Source: Streptomyces sp. NBC_01454 | GTDB taxonomy: Bacteria; Actinomycetota; Actinomycetes; Streptomycetales; Streptomycetaceae | Length of the DNA stretch: 64,000 nt | Reading direction: 5' to 3' | Assembly: GCF_036227565.1 (NCBI RefSeq) | Contig: NZ_CP109460.1 | Coordinates: 5,146,001-5,210,000 of the forward strand | Part shown: positions 46,258-56,460 of the stretch, in pieces | How the letters are laid out: the number at the start of each line of letters is the position of its first letter | Position numbering within the stretch: position 1 is the first letter of the stretch | The notes under the pieces: model-generated | Database searches by the model: none | Seen by the model: only the letters and a program-made list of their open reading frames with translations | Told to the model about the DNA's origin: nothing | Made by a program: the position numbers and the translations under genes

Positions 46258-46395
46258 ATGCTGCTGCTCGCTCCGCTCGCCACGCGTCGCTCCGCATCCG
46301 CCCTGCTGGGCGCGTTCGGCTGCGGAGCCGCACGGCTGCACGTCGATCTGTGCCGGCTTTCCAGCGCCATCTGTCCGCGCTGCGCCGCCGCCTGA
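46258..46395 (+). CDS. Cysteine-rich leader peptide before cysO
   Basis: 45 residues with Cys at 22, 32, 39 and 42 and the motif RLHVDLCRLSSAICPR. The HVDLCR...C pattern is that of the putative leader peptides found before sulfur-metabolism genes in streptomycetes. ATG 46258 has AAGAGG 6 bases upstream. Ribosome stalling at Cys codons during cysteine shortage could control the downstream cysO-cysM genes, as for Cys-attenuator uORFs in mycobacteria. The 140 bases after it are GC-rich and could form alternative hairpins; I did not fold them. Confidence 0.7.
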   Translation: MLLLAPLATRRSASALLGAFGCGAARLHVDLCRLSSAICPRCAAA

Positions 46396-46535
46396 CCCGG
46401 CCTGCCCCGGGCGCGCGGCGCGCGTCTTCGGCAACCCCCCGCACTTCCCGCGTCACCCGACGCCCTCCCGGCACGCCGTAGGCCGTGCACCCCGGGACGC
46501 ACCGCCCCCGACCCGCACTCCCACAGGAGCACCCC

Positions 46536-47796
<1,261 letters not shown>

Positions 47797-48223
47797 GCGT
47801 GGGGTGGCGGCACACGGGGTGACGGGCGGCGGCCCTCCCCGGCGGGGCCGGCACGAGGCGAGCGCCCCGGGGCGCCCCGGCACCTCCGGGGCCCCCGGGG
47901 CGCGGAGGGCGGAAGCCGGTGGAACGGAGCGGCGGAACAGCGGCGGGACGGTGGCGGAACGGGTGGCGGAAGGGGCCACTGCGTACGGGCGTACGGGGCG
48001 TCAGCCCGGACTGGTGATTCCGCCCACAGCTCGCCCCGCTGGAGGAGCCACAGCACCTTTTGCGCCTTACGCTCGTGGGCACCGCACCGACCGCCAAGGA
48101 TCCGGCAACACCCCGGCAGGGCCCGCCGGGAAACCCCCCATGGACCCTCCCCGAGCTCTCCACCGCGTGCGAGCCGGGGAAGGCGCCTGACCGCCGCCCA
48201 CGCCCACGGAGGTTCACGCCCGT
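47797..48223. other. Gene-free region between cysM and the MBL-fold gene
   Basis: 427 bp with no convincing gene. It contains repeated GGCGGAAC-like words around 47925-47975, and a less GC-rich patch near 48040-48070 that may hold the promoter of the next gene. I see no clear terminator for cysM. Confidence 0.4.
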
Positions 48224-48976
48224 ATGAAGCTCACTGTCGTCGGATGCTCGGGGTCGTTCCCTTCGATGGAATCGGCCTGCTCGAGCTACCTCCTGGAGGC
48301 CGACGGCTTCAGGCTGCTCCTCGACATGGGCAATGGCTCCCTGGGTGAGCTGCAGCGCCACACCGGCCTCTATGACCTGGATGCCGTACTCCTGTCGCAC
48401 CTGCACGCCGATCACTGCATCGACCTGTGCGGCTATTTTGTCGTGCGCTACTACCGCCCGGACGGCGGCCGGTGTGCGCCGATGCCGGTCTACGGGCCGG
48501 CCGGAACCGAGCGCCGGCTGACCGTGGCGCACGCCGACCTGCCGTACGACGGCGCGATGAGCGAGGTCTTCGACTTCCGCACCCTGACGCCGGGCACCTT
48601 CACCCTCGGGCCGTTCACGATCCGTACGGAGCGGGTCAAGCACCCCGTGGAGGCCTTCGCCGTCCGGGTCGAGCACGGCGGCCGGTCGCTGACGTACTCC
48701 GGGGACACCGGCCCCTGCGACGCGCTGGAGACCCTCGCGGCGGGCACCGACTTCTTCCTGTGCGAGGCGTCCTTCACCTACGGCAAGGAAGACATCCCGG
48801 ACCTGCACCTCAACGGGCGCGAGGCCGGCGAGGCCGCCCGGCGGGCCGCCGCGGGGCGGCTGGTGCTGACCCACATCCCGCCATGGACCGACCCGGACAT
48901 CAGCGTCCGTGACGCCCAGAAGGTCTATGACGGGCCGGTCGAGGTCGCCAAGGCGGGCGCCGTCTACGAGATCTGA
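48224..48976 (+). CDS. Metallo-beta-lactamase-fold hydrolase (RNase Z/phosphodiesterase-like)
   Basis: 250 residues. The zinc motif reads LSHLHADHCID (HxHxDH), with further ligands in VKHPVEAFAVRVEH, YSGDTGPCD and VLTHIPPWTD. It starts MKLTVVGCSGSFPS, typical of the ElaC-like/cyclic phosphodiesterase branch. Candidate substrates are RNA 3' ends or cyclic nucleotides; the exact one is not readable. Cytoplasmic. ATG 48224 has ACGGAGG upstream. Convergent with nagE2 over a shared 25-bp-stem terminator. Confidence 0.88.
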   Translation: MKLTVVGCSGSFPSMESACSSYLLEADGFRLLLDMGNGSLGELQRHTGLYDLDAVLLSHLHADHCIDLCGYFVVRYYRPDGGRCAPMPVYGPAGTERRLTVAHADLPYDGAMSEVFDFRTLTPGTFTLGPFTIRTERVKHPVEAFAVRVEHGGRSLTYSGDTGPCDALETLAAGTDFFLCEASFTYGKEDIPDLHLNGREAGEAARRAAAGRLVLTHIPPWTDPDISVRDAQKVYDGPVEVAKAGAVYEI

Positions 48977-48998
48977 AGCGGGCCGCGGGAAGCGTCCT

Positions 48999-49060
48999 GC
49001 GGCACACGGCGAGGGCCCCCGGAAACCGAACGGTCTCCGGGGGCCCTCGCCGTGTGCCGC
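48999..49060. terminator. Bidirectional terminator between the MBL-fold gene and nagE2
   Basis: Perfect 25-bp stem (48999-49023 with 49036-49060) and a 12-base loop, placed between two convergent genes. The longest perfect stems in the window are this and the one at 54670. Confidence 0.95.
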
Positions 49061-49073
49061 GGATCCGCGGGGG

Positions 49074-50345
<1,272 letters not shown>

Positions 50346-50386
50346 CGGATTCCTCCTGGTGAGGCGGGGACTCGATAGGGGAAACC

Positions 50387-50419
50387 ACTGGTCTATACCG
50401 GTCAGTGGTTTAGACCATT
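50387..50419. promoter_or_regulatory. Two DasR-responsive-element-like sites before nagE2
   Basis: ACTGGTCTATACCGGT (50387-50402) and AGTGGTTTAGACCATT (50404-50419) lie head to tail. Each matches the dre consensus ACTGGTCTAGACCACT at about 13 of 16 positions. DasR repressor, induced by GlcN-6-P, would bind here. Confidence 0.85.
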
Positions 50420-50565
50420 CTTACACGGTCGTTCGCCGCAAAGGAATCCCCGTGAAGGCCCCGGAACGCCCGCGCTCACCGGGCTCCGGCGGACGGCCGG
50501 AGCGGGTGCGAAGGGGGCGGGGGAGGGCCTCCGCAACTCCCGCTGTGCGCGGGGGAGTTCGCCGC

Positions 50566-50620
50566 GGGCAAGATCGCCTTCGCCCCGGGCAGGATCGCCT
50601 TCACCCCGGGCAAGATCACC
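50566..50620. repeat. 21-bp tandem repeat, 2.6 copies
   Basis: Units GGGCAAGATCGCCTTCGCCCC (50566-50586), then one with two changes (50587-50607), then a partial third unit (to 50620). It lies in the 360-bp gap between the nagE2 promoter and the nagE1 3' end. Two copies of a GGCGGGGCGGAGCGAG word follow near 50630 and 50670. Confidence 0.85.
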
Positions 50621-50705
50621 GCGGACGGGCGGGGCGGGGCGGAGCGAGTCGGCGTGAGAGGGGGGCGAGGCGGGGCGGAGCGAGCTGGGAGCCCCTGGCC
50701 GGCCC

Positions 50706-52016
50706 CTACTTCACGTTCTCCTGCTCCATCGCATCGCCCACCTCGTCCGGCTCCCGGCCGGGCGTCGCCAGATTGAACTTCGTGATCACGAAGCGGAAGA
50801 GGGCGTAGTAGACCACCGCGAAACACAGGCCGATGGGAATGATCAGCCAGGGCTTGGTCGCCAGCCCCCAGTTGATGACGTAGTCGATCAGGCCGGCCGA
50901 GAAGCTGAAGCTGTCGTGCACGCCCAGCGCCCAGCTCACCGCCATCGACACACCGGTCAGCACGGCGTGGATCGCGTACAGCACCGGCGCGACGAACAGG
51001 AACGAATACTCGATCGGCTCGGTCACGCCCGTCACGAACGAGGTCAGGCCGACCGACAGCATCATGCCGGCGATCTCCTTGCGGCGGTGCGGCTTGGCGC
51101 AGTGCGCGATGGCCAGCGCCGCGGCCGGCAGCGCGAACATCATGATCGGGAAGAACCCGGTGGTGAACTGCCCCGCCGTCGGGTCGCCCGCCAGGAACCG
51201 GTTGATGTCACCGTGCACGACCGTGCCGTCCGGCTTGGTGAAGCTGCCGAACTGGAACCAGACGAAGGTGTTCAGGAACTGGTGCAGGCCGATCACCAGC
51301 AGCGCGCGGTTGGCGACGCCGAAGAGCCCGGCGCCCCACGACCCCAGCCCCGTCAGCCACTCACTGAAGCTCGTCAGCGCGTCACCGATCGGCTGCCAGA
51401 CGAACAGGCACAGCACCGCGAACACCAGCCCGACGAAGGCCATGATGATCGGGACCAGCCGGCGGCCGTTGAAGAACCCCAGCCAGTCCACCAGCTTCAC
51501 CCGGTGGAAGCGCTGCCACAGCCAGGCGGACAGGAACCCCATGACGATGCCGCCGAAGACCCCCGGGTTCTGGAAGGAGGCCTGCGTCACGGTCAGCGTC
51601 TTGTCGACGCACACCCCGCTCCACAGGCCGGCCTGGGTGTACGTCTGCCCCGCGGCGCAGCCCGCCGGGAACGCGTGCATCACCGAGAAGTAGACGAGGA
51701 AGCCGGCCACCGCCGCCAGCGCCGTCGACCCGTCCGACTTCTTGGCCATGCCGATCGCCACACCGATGCAGAACAGCAGCGGCAGGCCGAGCCCCGAATC
51801 CAGCAGGGCGCCGCCCGCGGCCGCGAAGACCTTGCCGACCGCGTCCCAGCCCAGCCCGTCCGCGCCGAACACATCCGGCTGGCCGAGGCGGTTGAGAATG
51901 CCCGCAGCGGGCAGGACGGCAATCGGCAACTGCAGGCTGCGCCCCATCTTCTGCAGCCCCTGGAAGAGGTTCGCTCCCCAGTTCCGCCTCGGTGCCGCCG
52001 CCGCGTTCGCACTCAT
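50706..52016 (-). CDS. nagE1: PTS N-acetylglucosamine-family permease EIIC (NagE1)
   Basis: 436 residues, close paralogue of the neighbouring EIIC: GRSLQLPIAVLPAAGILNRLG, IGVAIGMAKKSDGSTALAA, FVTGVTEPIEYSFLFVAP. It carries an extra loop with Cys residues (FPAGCAAGQTYTQAGLWSGVC) absent from the other copy. In S. coelicolor NagE1 (SCO2906) is dispensable for GlcNAc growth. ATG 52016; divergent from nagF with one DasR-like site in between. Confidence 0.88.
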   Translation of the reverse strand: MSANAAAAPRRNWGANLFQGLQKMGRSLQLPIAVLPAAGILNRLGQPDVFGADGLGWDAVGKVFAAAGGALLDSGLGLPLLFCIGVAIGMAKKSDGSTALAAVAGFLVYFSVMHAFPAGCAAGQTYTQAGLWSGVCVDKTLTVTQASFQNPGVFGGIVMGFLSAWLWQRFHRVKLVDWLGFFNGRRLVPIIMAFVGLVFAVLCLFVWQPIGDALTSFSEWLTGLGSWGAGLFGVANRALLVIGLHQFLNTFVWFQFGSFTKPDGTVVHGDINRFLAGDPTAGQFTTGFFPIMMFALPAAALAIAHCAKPHRRKEIAGMMLSVGLTSFVTGVTEPIEYSFLFVAPVLYAIHAVLTGVSMAVSWALGVHDSFSFSAGLIDYVINWGLATKPWLIIPIGLCFAVVYYALFRFVITKFNLATPGREPDEVGDAMEQENVK

Positions 52017-52072
52017 CGCTGTCCTCCCGGCGGTCGGCCCGTCGACAACCGCCCTGGTGCTTGCCGCATACT

Positions 52073-52088
52073 GGTGGTGTAGACCACT
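52073..52088. promoter_or_regulatory. DasR-responsive-element-like site between nagE1 and nagF
   Basis: GGTGGTGTAGACCACT matches the dre consensus at 13 of 16 positions, with the right half TAGACCACT perfect. It lies in the 237-bp divergent region 52017-52253 and could repress both genes. Confidence 0.75.
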
Positions 52089-52253
52089 TGTGGTGCGTTC
52101 CGGCAGTCCCGTCCGGGCCGTTCGGCGCGCACTTCGGTGATCGCCATCCTTCGCCAGACAGCGGACAAACGCCCACATAGTTGGGCCGAACGTGCGTTAC
52201 GGTGTGAAACCGCCCGGCGGGACCGCCGGCGGCCGAGACAAGCAGGAGTGGAC

Positions 52254-52487
52254 ATGGCCAGCAAGGCAGAGAAGATCGTCGCCGGGCTCGGCGGACTCGA
52301 CAACATCGAAGAGGTCGAGGGCTGCATCACCCGCCTCCGCACCGAGGTCGTCGACTCCTCCCTCGTCGACGAGGCCGCCCTCAAGGCCGCCGGCGCCCAC
52401 GGCGTCGTCAAGATGGGCACCGCGATCCAGGTCGTCATCGGCACCGACGCCGACCCCATCGCCGCCGAGATCGAAGACATGATGTGA
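52254..52487 (+). CDS. nagF: PTS GlcNAc EIIB component NagF
   Basis: 77 residues, the size of a free EIIB of the glucose family. The phosphorylated Cys is C24 in EEVEGCITRLRTEVVD; VKMGTAIQVVIG follows. It passes phosphate from EIIA to GlcNAc on the EIIC permeases. ATG 52254 with CAGGAG upstream. rph starts 99 bp downstream on the same strand. Confidence 0.93.
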   Translation: MASKAEKIVAGLGGLDNIEEVEGCITRLRTEVVDSSLVDEAALKAAGAHGVVKMGTAIQVVIGTDADPIAAEIEDMM

Positions 52488-52586
52488 GGACTTGAGCCGC
52501 GCCCGGCGCGCCTCCTGCCGACGGCCCCGCACCGGACGATCCACCGCCCGGAGTGGGGCCCTCGCGTTGCCGATAGGGTCTACGCC

Positions 52587-53292
<706 letters not shown>

Positions 53293-53318
<26 letters not shown>

Positions 53319-53354
53319 CACACGGGCGGCGCTGGCCCGCACGCTCTGACACAC
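53293..53354 (+). repeat. 31-bp tandem duplication across the rph stop codon
   Basis: Two identical 31-bp units (53293-53323 and 53324-53354) and 7 bases of a third. The first unit includes the last codons and TGA of rph; the second is untranslated. Confidence 0.95.
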
Positions 53355-53481
53355 GGGCGGCCGCGCGCGACGCCACCACCACACGGCCCCAGGGGGAGGA
53401 CCCGCCACCTCCCCCTGTGACCCTTTTCTCATGGGAGCTCGCTCTCTGGGCAAGCCGCCCCGGCCGCGGCACTGTGGACCC

Positions 53482-53619
53482 ATGCCCACCACTGCCGCGA
53501 CCGCGCCCCGCGCCCGCACCGGCGGGCCCCAGGACGGCAACCCGCTCCTGGAGCACCTCCTCGGCTGGACCCTCGTCCTCGTCCTCGCCATGCTGCTCAC
53601 CCAGACCGGCCTCGTCTGA
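53482..53619 (+). CDS. Small membrane protein
   Basis: 45 residues: a short hydrophilic N-terminus, then NPLLEHLLGWTLVLVLAMLLTQTGLV with one hydrophobic helix. ATG 53482 lies 163 bp after rph. It could be a genuine single-helix protein; evidence is the hydrophobic helix and high third-position GC only. Confidence 0.45.
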   Translation: MPTTAATAPRARTGGPQDGNPLLEHLLGWTLVLVLAMLLTQTGLV

Positions 53620-53647
53620 CCGCTGCCGGCCTCGTCCGACGGCCTGA

Positions 53648-54022
53648 CCGGTTCGCGCCGCCTCCGCCTCCGCCGCCGCCCTGCTCGCGTTACCCCCGCT
53701 CACCGGCTGCGGAGCGGTCCAGAAGGCCGTGGACTGCACCCGGGCCGCCGGCTCCGTCGTCGACGCCGCCGACCAGCTCCAGCGGGCCGCCGGCCACGCC
53801 CTCGACGACCCGCAACAGACCCGCCGGGCCCTCGACGGCGTCGAGCGGAACCTGCGCGAGGTCGGCAACGACACCGGCGACCCCGACCTCGCCAAGGCCC
53901 TCGGCGCCGTGCGCACCGGCCTCACGAACGCCCGCCGGGCCCTCGACCGCCATCAGACCCCCGATATCCGGCCGATCGTCGACGGGGCCGGTGAAATGAC
54001 CGAGATCTGCACTCCGGGATAA
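53648..54022 (+). CDS. Putative lipoprotein, start damaged or unusual
   Basis: The frame open from 53648 reads ...ASASAAALLALPPLTGCGAV, a good signal peptide with lipobox LTGC, then a helical domain of about 100 residues (VDAADQLQRAAGHALDDPQQ and so on). No ATG/GTG/TTG precedes the signal peptide in this frame: the first GTG (53729) lies after the lipobox. The CCTCCGCCTCCGCCGCCGCC stretch just before it could have slipped, and a one-base shift there would join it to CTG/ACC codons upstream. Either a frameshift or a rare start codon is implied. It is followed closely by rdgB. Confidence 0.55.
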   Translation, partial: PVRAASASAAALLALPPLTGCGAVQKAVDCTRAAGSVVDAADQLQRAAGHALDDPQQTRRALDGVERNLREVGNDTGDPDLAKALGAVRTGLTNARRALDRHQTPDIRPIVDGAGEMTEICTPG

Positions 54023-54031
54023 TCACTGCCC

Positions 54032-54664
54032 ATGCAGCCTCACACCGGCCCGGACACCGCACCGCGGCGCCTCATCCTCGCCACCCGCAACACCGGCAAG
54101 ATCAACGAGCTTCACGCCATCCTCGAAGCGGCCGATCTGCACGTCGAACTCGTCGGCGCCGACGCCTACCCCGACGTCCCCGACGTCAAGGAAACCGGCG
54201 TCACCTTCGCCGAGAACGCCCTGCTCAAGGCCCACGCCCTCGCCCAGGCCACCGGCCACCCCGCCGTCGCCGACGACTCCGGCCTCTGCGTCGACGTCCT
54301 CGGTGGCGCCCCCGGCATCTTCTCCGCCCGCTGGGCCGGCCGGCACGGCGACGACCGCGCCAACCTCGAACTGCTCCTCGCCCAGCTCGGCGACATCGCC
54401 GACGACCACCGCACCGCCCACTTCGCCTGCGCCGCGGCCCTGGCCCTGCCCGACGGCACCCAGCGCGTCGTCGAGGGCACCCTCGACGGCACCCTGCGCC
54501 ACACCCCCTCCGGCACCGGCGGCTTCGGCTACGACCCGATCCTCCAGCCCCTCGGCGACACCCGCACCTGCGCCGAACTCACCCCCGCCGAGAAGAACGC
54601 CATCAGCCATCGCGGCAAGGCGTTCCGGGCACTGGCGCCGGTGGTGCGGGAGTTGTTGGGCTGA
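54032..54664 (+). CDS. rdgB: XTP/dITP pyrophosphatase (RdgB/HAM1 family)
   Basis: Hydrolyses non-canonical purine nucleoside triphosphates (ITP, dITP, XTP) to keep them out of nucleic acids. 210 residues with LILATRNTGKINELHAIL, the FAENALLKAHALA and VADDSGLCVDVLGG motifs, GIFSARWAGRHGDD and GTGGFGYDPI. A Glu/Asp metal set is complete. ATG 54032, 9 bp after the lipoprotein gene. Ends at a 26-bp-stem terminator. Confidence 0.96.
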   Translation: MQPHTGPDTAPRRLILATRNTGKINELHAILEAADLHVELVGADAYPDVPDVKETGVTFAENALLKAHALAQATGHPAVADDSGLCVDVLGGAPGIFSARWAGRHGDDRANLELLLAQLGDIADDHRTAHFACAAALALPDGTQRVVEGTLDGTLRHTPSGTGGFGYDPILQPLGDTRTCAELTPAEKNAISHRGKAFRALAPVVRELLG

Positions 54665-54669
54665 GGCCC

Positions 54670-54723
54670 GCGCAGCGAAACGGCCTCCCCCGTCCACGGA
54701 CGGGGGAGGCCGTTTCGCTGCGC
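54670..54723 (+). terminator. Terminator after rdgB
   Basis: Perfect 26-bp complementary arms (54670-54695 with 54698-54723), with only two bases between them, so the last pairs must open to form a loop. Lies between rdgB and the convergent tRNA. Confidence 0.93.
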
Positions 54724-54726
54724 AAA

Positions 54727-54801
54727 TGGGCCCGGTGGGACTCGAACCCACGACACACCGGACCTAAACCGGCGCCCTCTGGCCAGCTGGGGTACGGGCC
54801 C
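54727..54801 (-). tRNA. tRNA-Leu (UAG) of class I shape
   Basis: Read from 54801: acceptor GGGCCCG/CGGGCCC, D arm CCC/GGG, anticodon arm GCCGG-TTTAGGT-CCGGT with anticodon UAG (Leu, codon CUA), variable region of only five bases, T arm GTGGG-TTCGAGT-CCCAC, discriminator A. CCA is not encoded. Leu tRNAs normally carry a long variable arm, which is missing here. Confidence 0.85.
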
Positions 54802-54813
54802 GCGGCGCCTACC

Positions 54814-55689
54814 TTACTGTGCTCGGCCAGGCGCCCGTACAGGGACGGCCGGGTGCGCCGACGCGCGGGAGAAGCTCCGGGTCTGACTGTGGCAGGACGG
54901 GCACAGATAGCGGAGGTTCTCCAGGCGGTTGTCGAGCCGGTCGCCATTGATGTGGTCGATCTCCAGGACCAGTCGCCGGCCCTGCCAGGTGTCGCCGATG
55001 CCGCATGCCGCACAGCGCCGGGGCCTCTGCTTCTCGTCGAGGGCACGGCGCAGGAGCGTGGTCTTCTCCCGTCGGGAACCCGGCTCACGCCGTCGCAGGA
55101 TGTCGTCGGCCGGCCTGCGGGTGGGCGAGGGGCGGCCACGGAGGTGCCCCTGGCCGGTGAAGTGGGTGGTCGACAGGCCGTATGCCTCGATGCTGCGTTG
55201 GACGGTCCGGCGAGACGGGGCGCTGCCGCCGTGAGCCAGGTGTCTGGCGACACCGGCGAGGCTTTGGGAGGCGGCTACAGCGTTGGCCAGGTCGGCTCGT
55301 GGAAGGAGAGAGCCGTTTCCTCGGACAGCGAAGTGGGAGGTGTCGATGCCGAACTGGTCCAGTTTCGTTCGGAGATGGCCATATGCGCTGGCGTACGGCA
55401 CCACCTCCATGTACTCCAGCATCTCCCGGATGCTGTGGGACCGCACGGCCGCTTCTCGCAGCAGTGCCTCCGTGTACACACGGCGTGGCCGGCGGGGGAG
55501 CGGCTCGTCGACGAAGTGCGCGGTGCTGATGCCGTAATGTCGCAGCCGATTGCGCAGATACCGGCGTTGCTCGCTGCCCAACGGAGCACCGAGCCGCCGC
55601 AGCATGTCGACCGGACCGGTGGATTCGGCTGCCGTGCGGACGAGCAGTTCGCGGGGATACGAAGCGCGCCGGGGCGCCCCGGCGGTCAC
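54814..55689 (-). CDS. Modular HNH endonuclease (second of a coupled pair)
   Basis: 291 residues. C-terminal HNH nuclease: CAACGIGDTWQGRRLVLEID, then DHINGDRLDNRLENLRYLCP and CHSQT, with two CxxC zinc pairs and the DHxN catalytic core. The N-terminal ~190 residues consist of three modules of about 50 residues, each ending in a motif YGISTAHF, FGIDTSHF or YGLSTTHF and resembling helix-turn-helix DNA readers. GTG 55689 overlaps the upstream gene's stop (GTGA). Longer frames further upstream are shadows of the neighbour. Function could be phage defence, homing or DNA processing; unknown. Confidence 0.8.
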   Translation of the reverse strand: MTAGAPRRASYPRELLVRTAAESTGPVDMLRRLGAPLGSEQRRYLRNRLRHYGISTAHFVDEPLPRRPRRVYTEALLREAAVRSHSIREMLEYMEVVPYASAYGHLRTKLDQFGIDTSHFAVRGNGSLLPRADLANAVAASQSLAGVARHLAHGGSAPSRRTVQRSIEAYGLSTTHFTGQGHLRGRPSPTRRPADDILRRREPGSRREKTTLLRRALDEKQRPRRCAACGIGDTWQGRRLVLEIDHINGDRLDNRLENLRYLCPSCHSQTRSFSRASAHPAVPVRAPGRAQ

Positions 55690-56309
55690 GTCCGCCGCGG
55701 CGCGCGGCCGCGATAGGTGTCCGTCACCGCATGGCAGTTGGGGCACAGCAGGCGGAGGTTGCCCGGCCGGTTGTCCCACCATTGGCCATTGATGTGGTCG
55801 ACCTCCAGTCGCAACGGTCTGCCGTTCCAGTGCGCCTCCGTGCCGCAGTTCGCGCACCGCTCCGGAACGCCTAGCCGCAGTAGCTCGCGGCGCAGACGCT
55901 CCCCTGGGAGACGGCCGTCTGCGGGTGACCCCAGAACGAGCCGGCGCCGGGTGCCGGTCGTGGGGCGCTGCCGGGTCACGGCCGTGAAGTGGGAGGTGTC
56001 AATACGGAGTTCGGCGATGCGTCGGCCGATGTGCGCCTGGTTTCCGCCGACCGGGCTGATGCCGAGGCGGCGTACGACCTCTGCGACGCTGTGCGAGCGC
56101 GCCACCAACGCACGGAGCCTGGCCTCGGTGTGCCGTACGCCCGTTGGCGCGAAGTGGGTGGTGTCCACGCCCGCTTCGCGCATCCTGGCGCGTACGTACC
56201 GTCGGCGGCCCGGTGTGGGCGCACTGCCGAACCACCGCACGGCTTCGTCATACGACGCCGACTCACGCGCGGCCTCGACCAGCCGCTCCTGCGTATAGAC
56301 GTTCGCCAC
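55686..56309 (-). CDS. Modular HNH endonuclease (first of a coupled pair)
   Basis: 207 residues, paralogue of the next gene. Two N-terminal modules ending in AGVDTTHF and LRIDTSHF, then a linker and the HNH domain with CANCGTEAHWNGRPLRLEVD and DHINGQWWDNRPGNLRLLCP, CHAVTDTY. Module count differs between the two genes (two versus three), as expected if modules were duplicated. ATG 56309 lies 1.5 kb beyond the tRNA-Leu; the pair is probably part of an insert beside the tRNA. Confidence 0.8.
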   Translation of the reverse strand: MANVYTQERLVEAARESASYDEAVRWFGSAPTPGRRRYVRARMREAGVDTTHFAPTGVRHTEARLRALVARSHSVAEVVRRLGISPVGGNQAHIGRRIAELRIDTSHFTAVTRQRPTTGTRRRLVLGSPADGRLPGERLRRELLRLGVPERCANCGTEAHWNGRPLRLEVDHINGQWWDNRPGNLRLLCPNCHAVTDTYRGRAPRRT

Positions 56310-56411
56310 TATCCCTGTCCCCCGTCCCGCGCGCAGGGTCCCCGCCCGCGCCCTCTCGAACTGAACAACGATCGAATGTGAGGGCGGTTACGCGCGGTGG
56401 CGGAAGGGGGA

Positions 56412-56441
56412 GCGGGCCCGGGGGAGAACCCCCGGGCCCGC
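56412..56441 (-). terminator. Terminator after the MHS-family permease gene
   Basis: Perfect 13-bp stem (56412-56424 with 56429-56441) with loop AGAA, 20 bp beyond the permease stop on the minus strand. Confidence 0.8.
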
Positions 56442-56460
56442 TTCGGTTGGCATCCGCAGG

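Noticed and set aside
50566..50620. Possible CRISPR array
   Set aside because: Units are directly contiguous, with no spacers, and only 2.6 copies.
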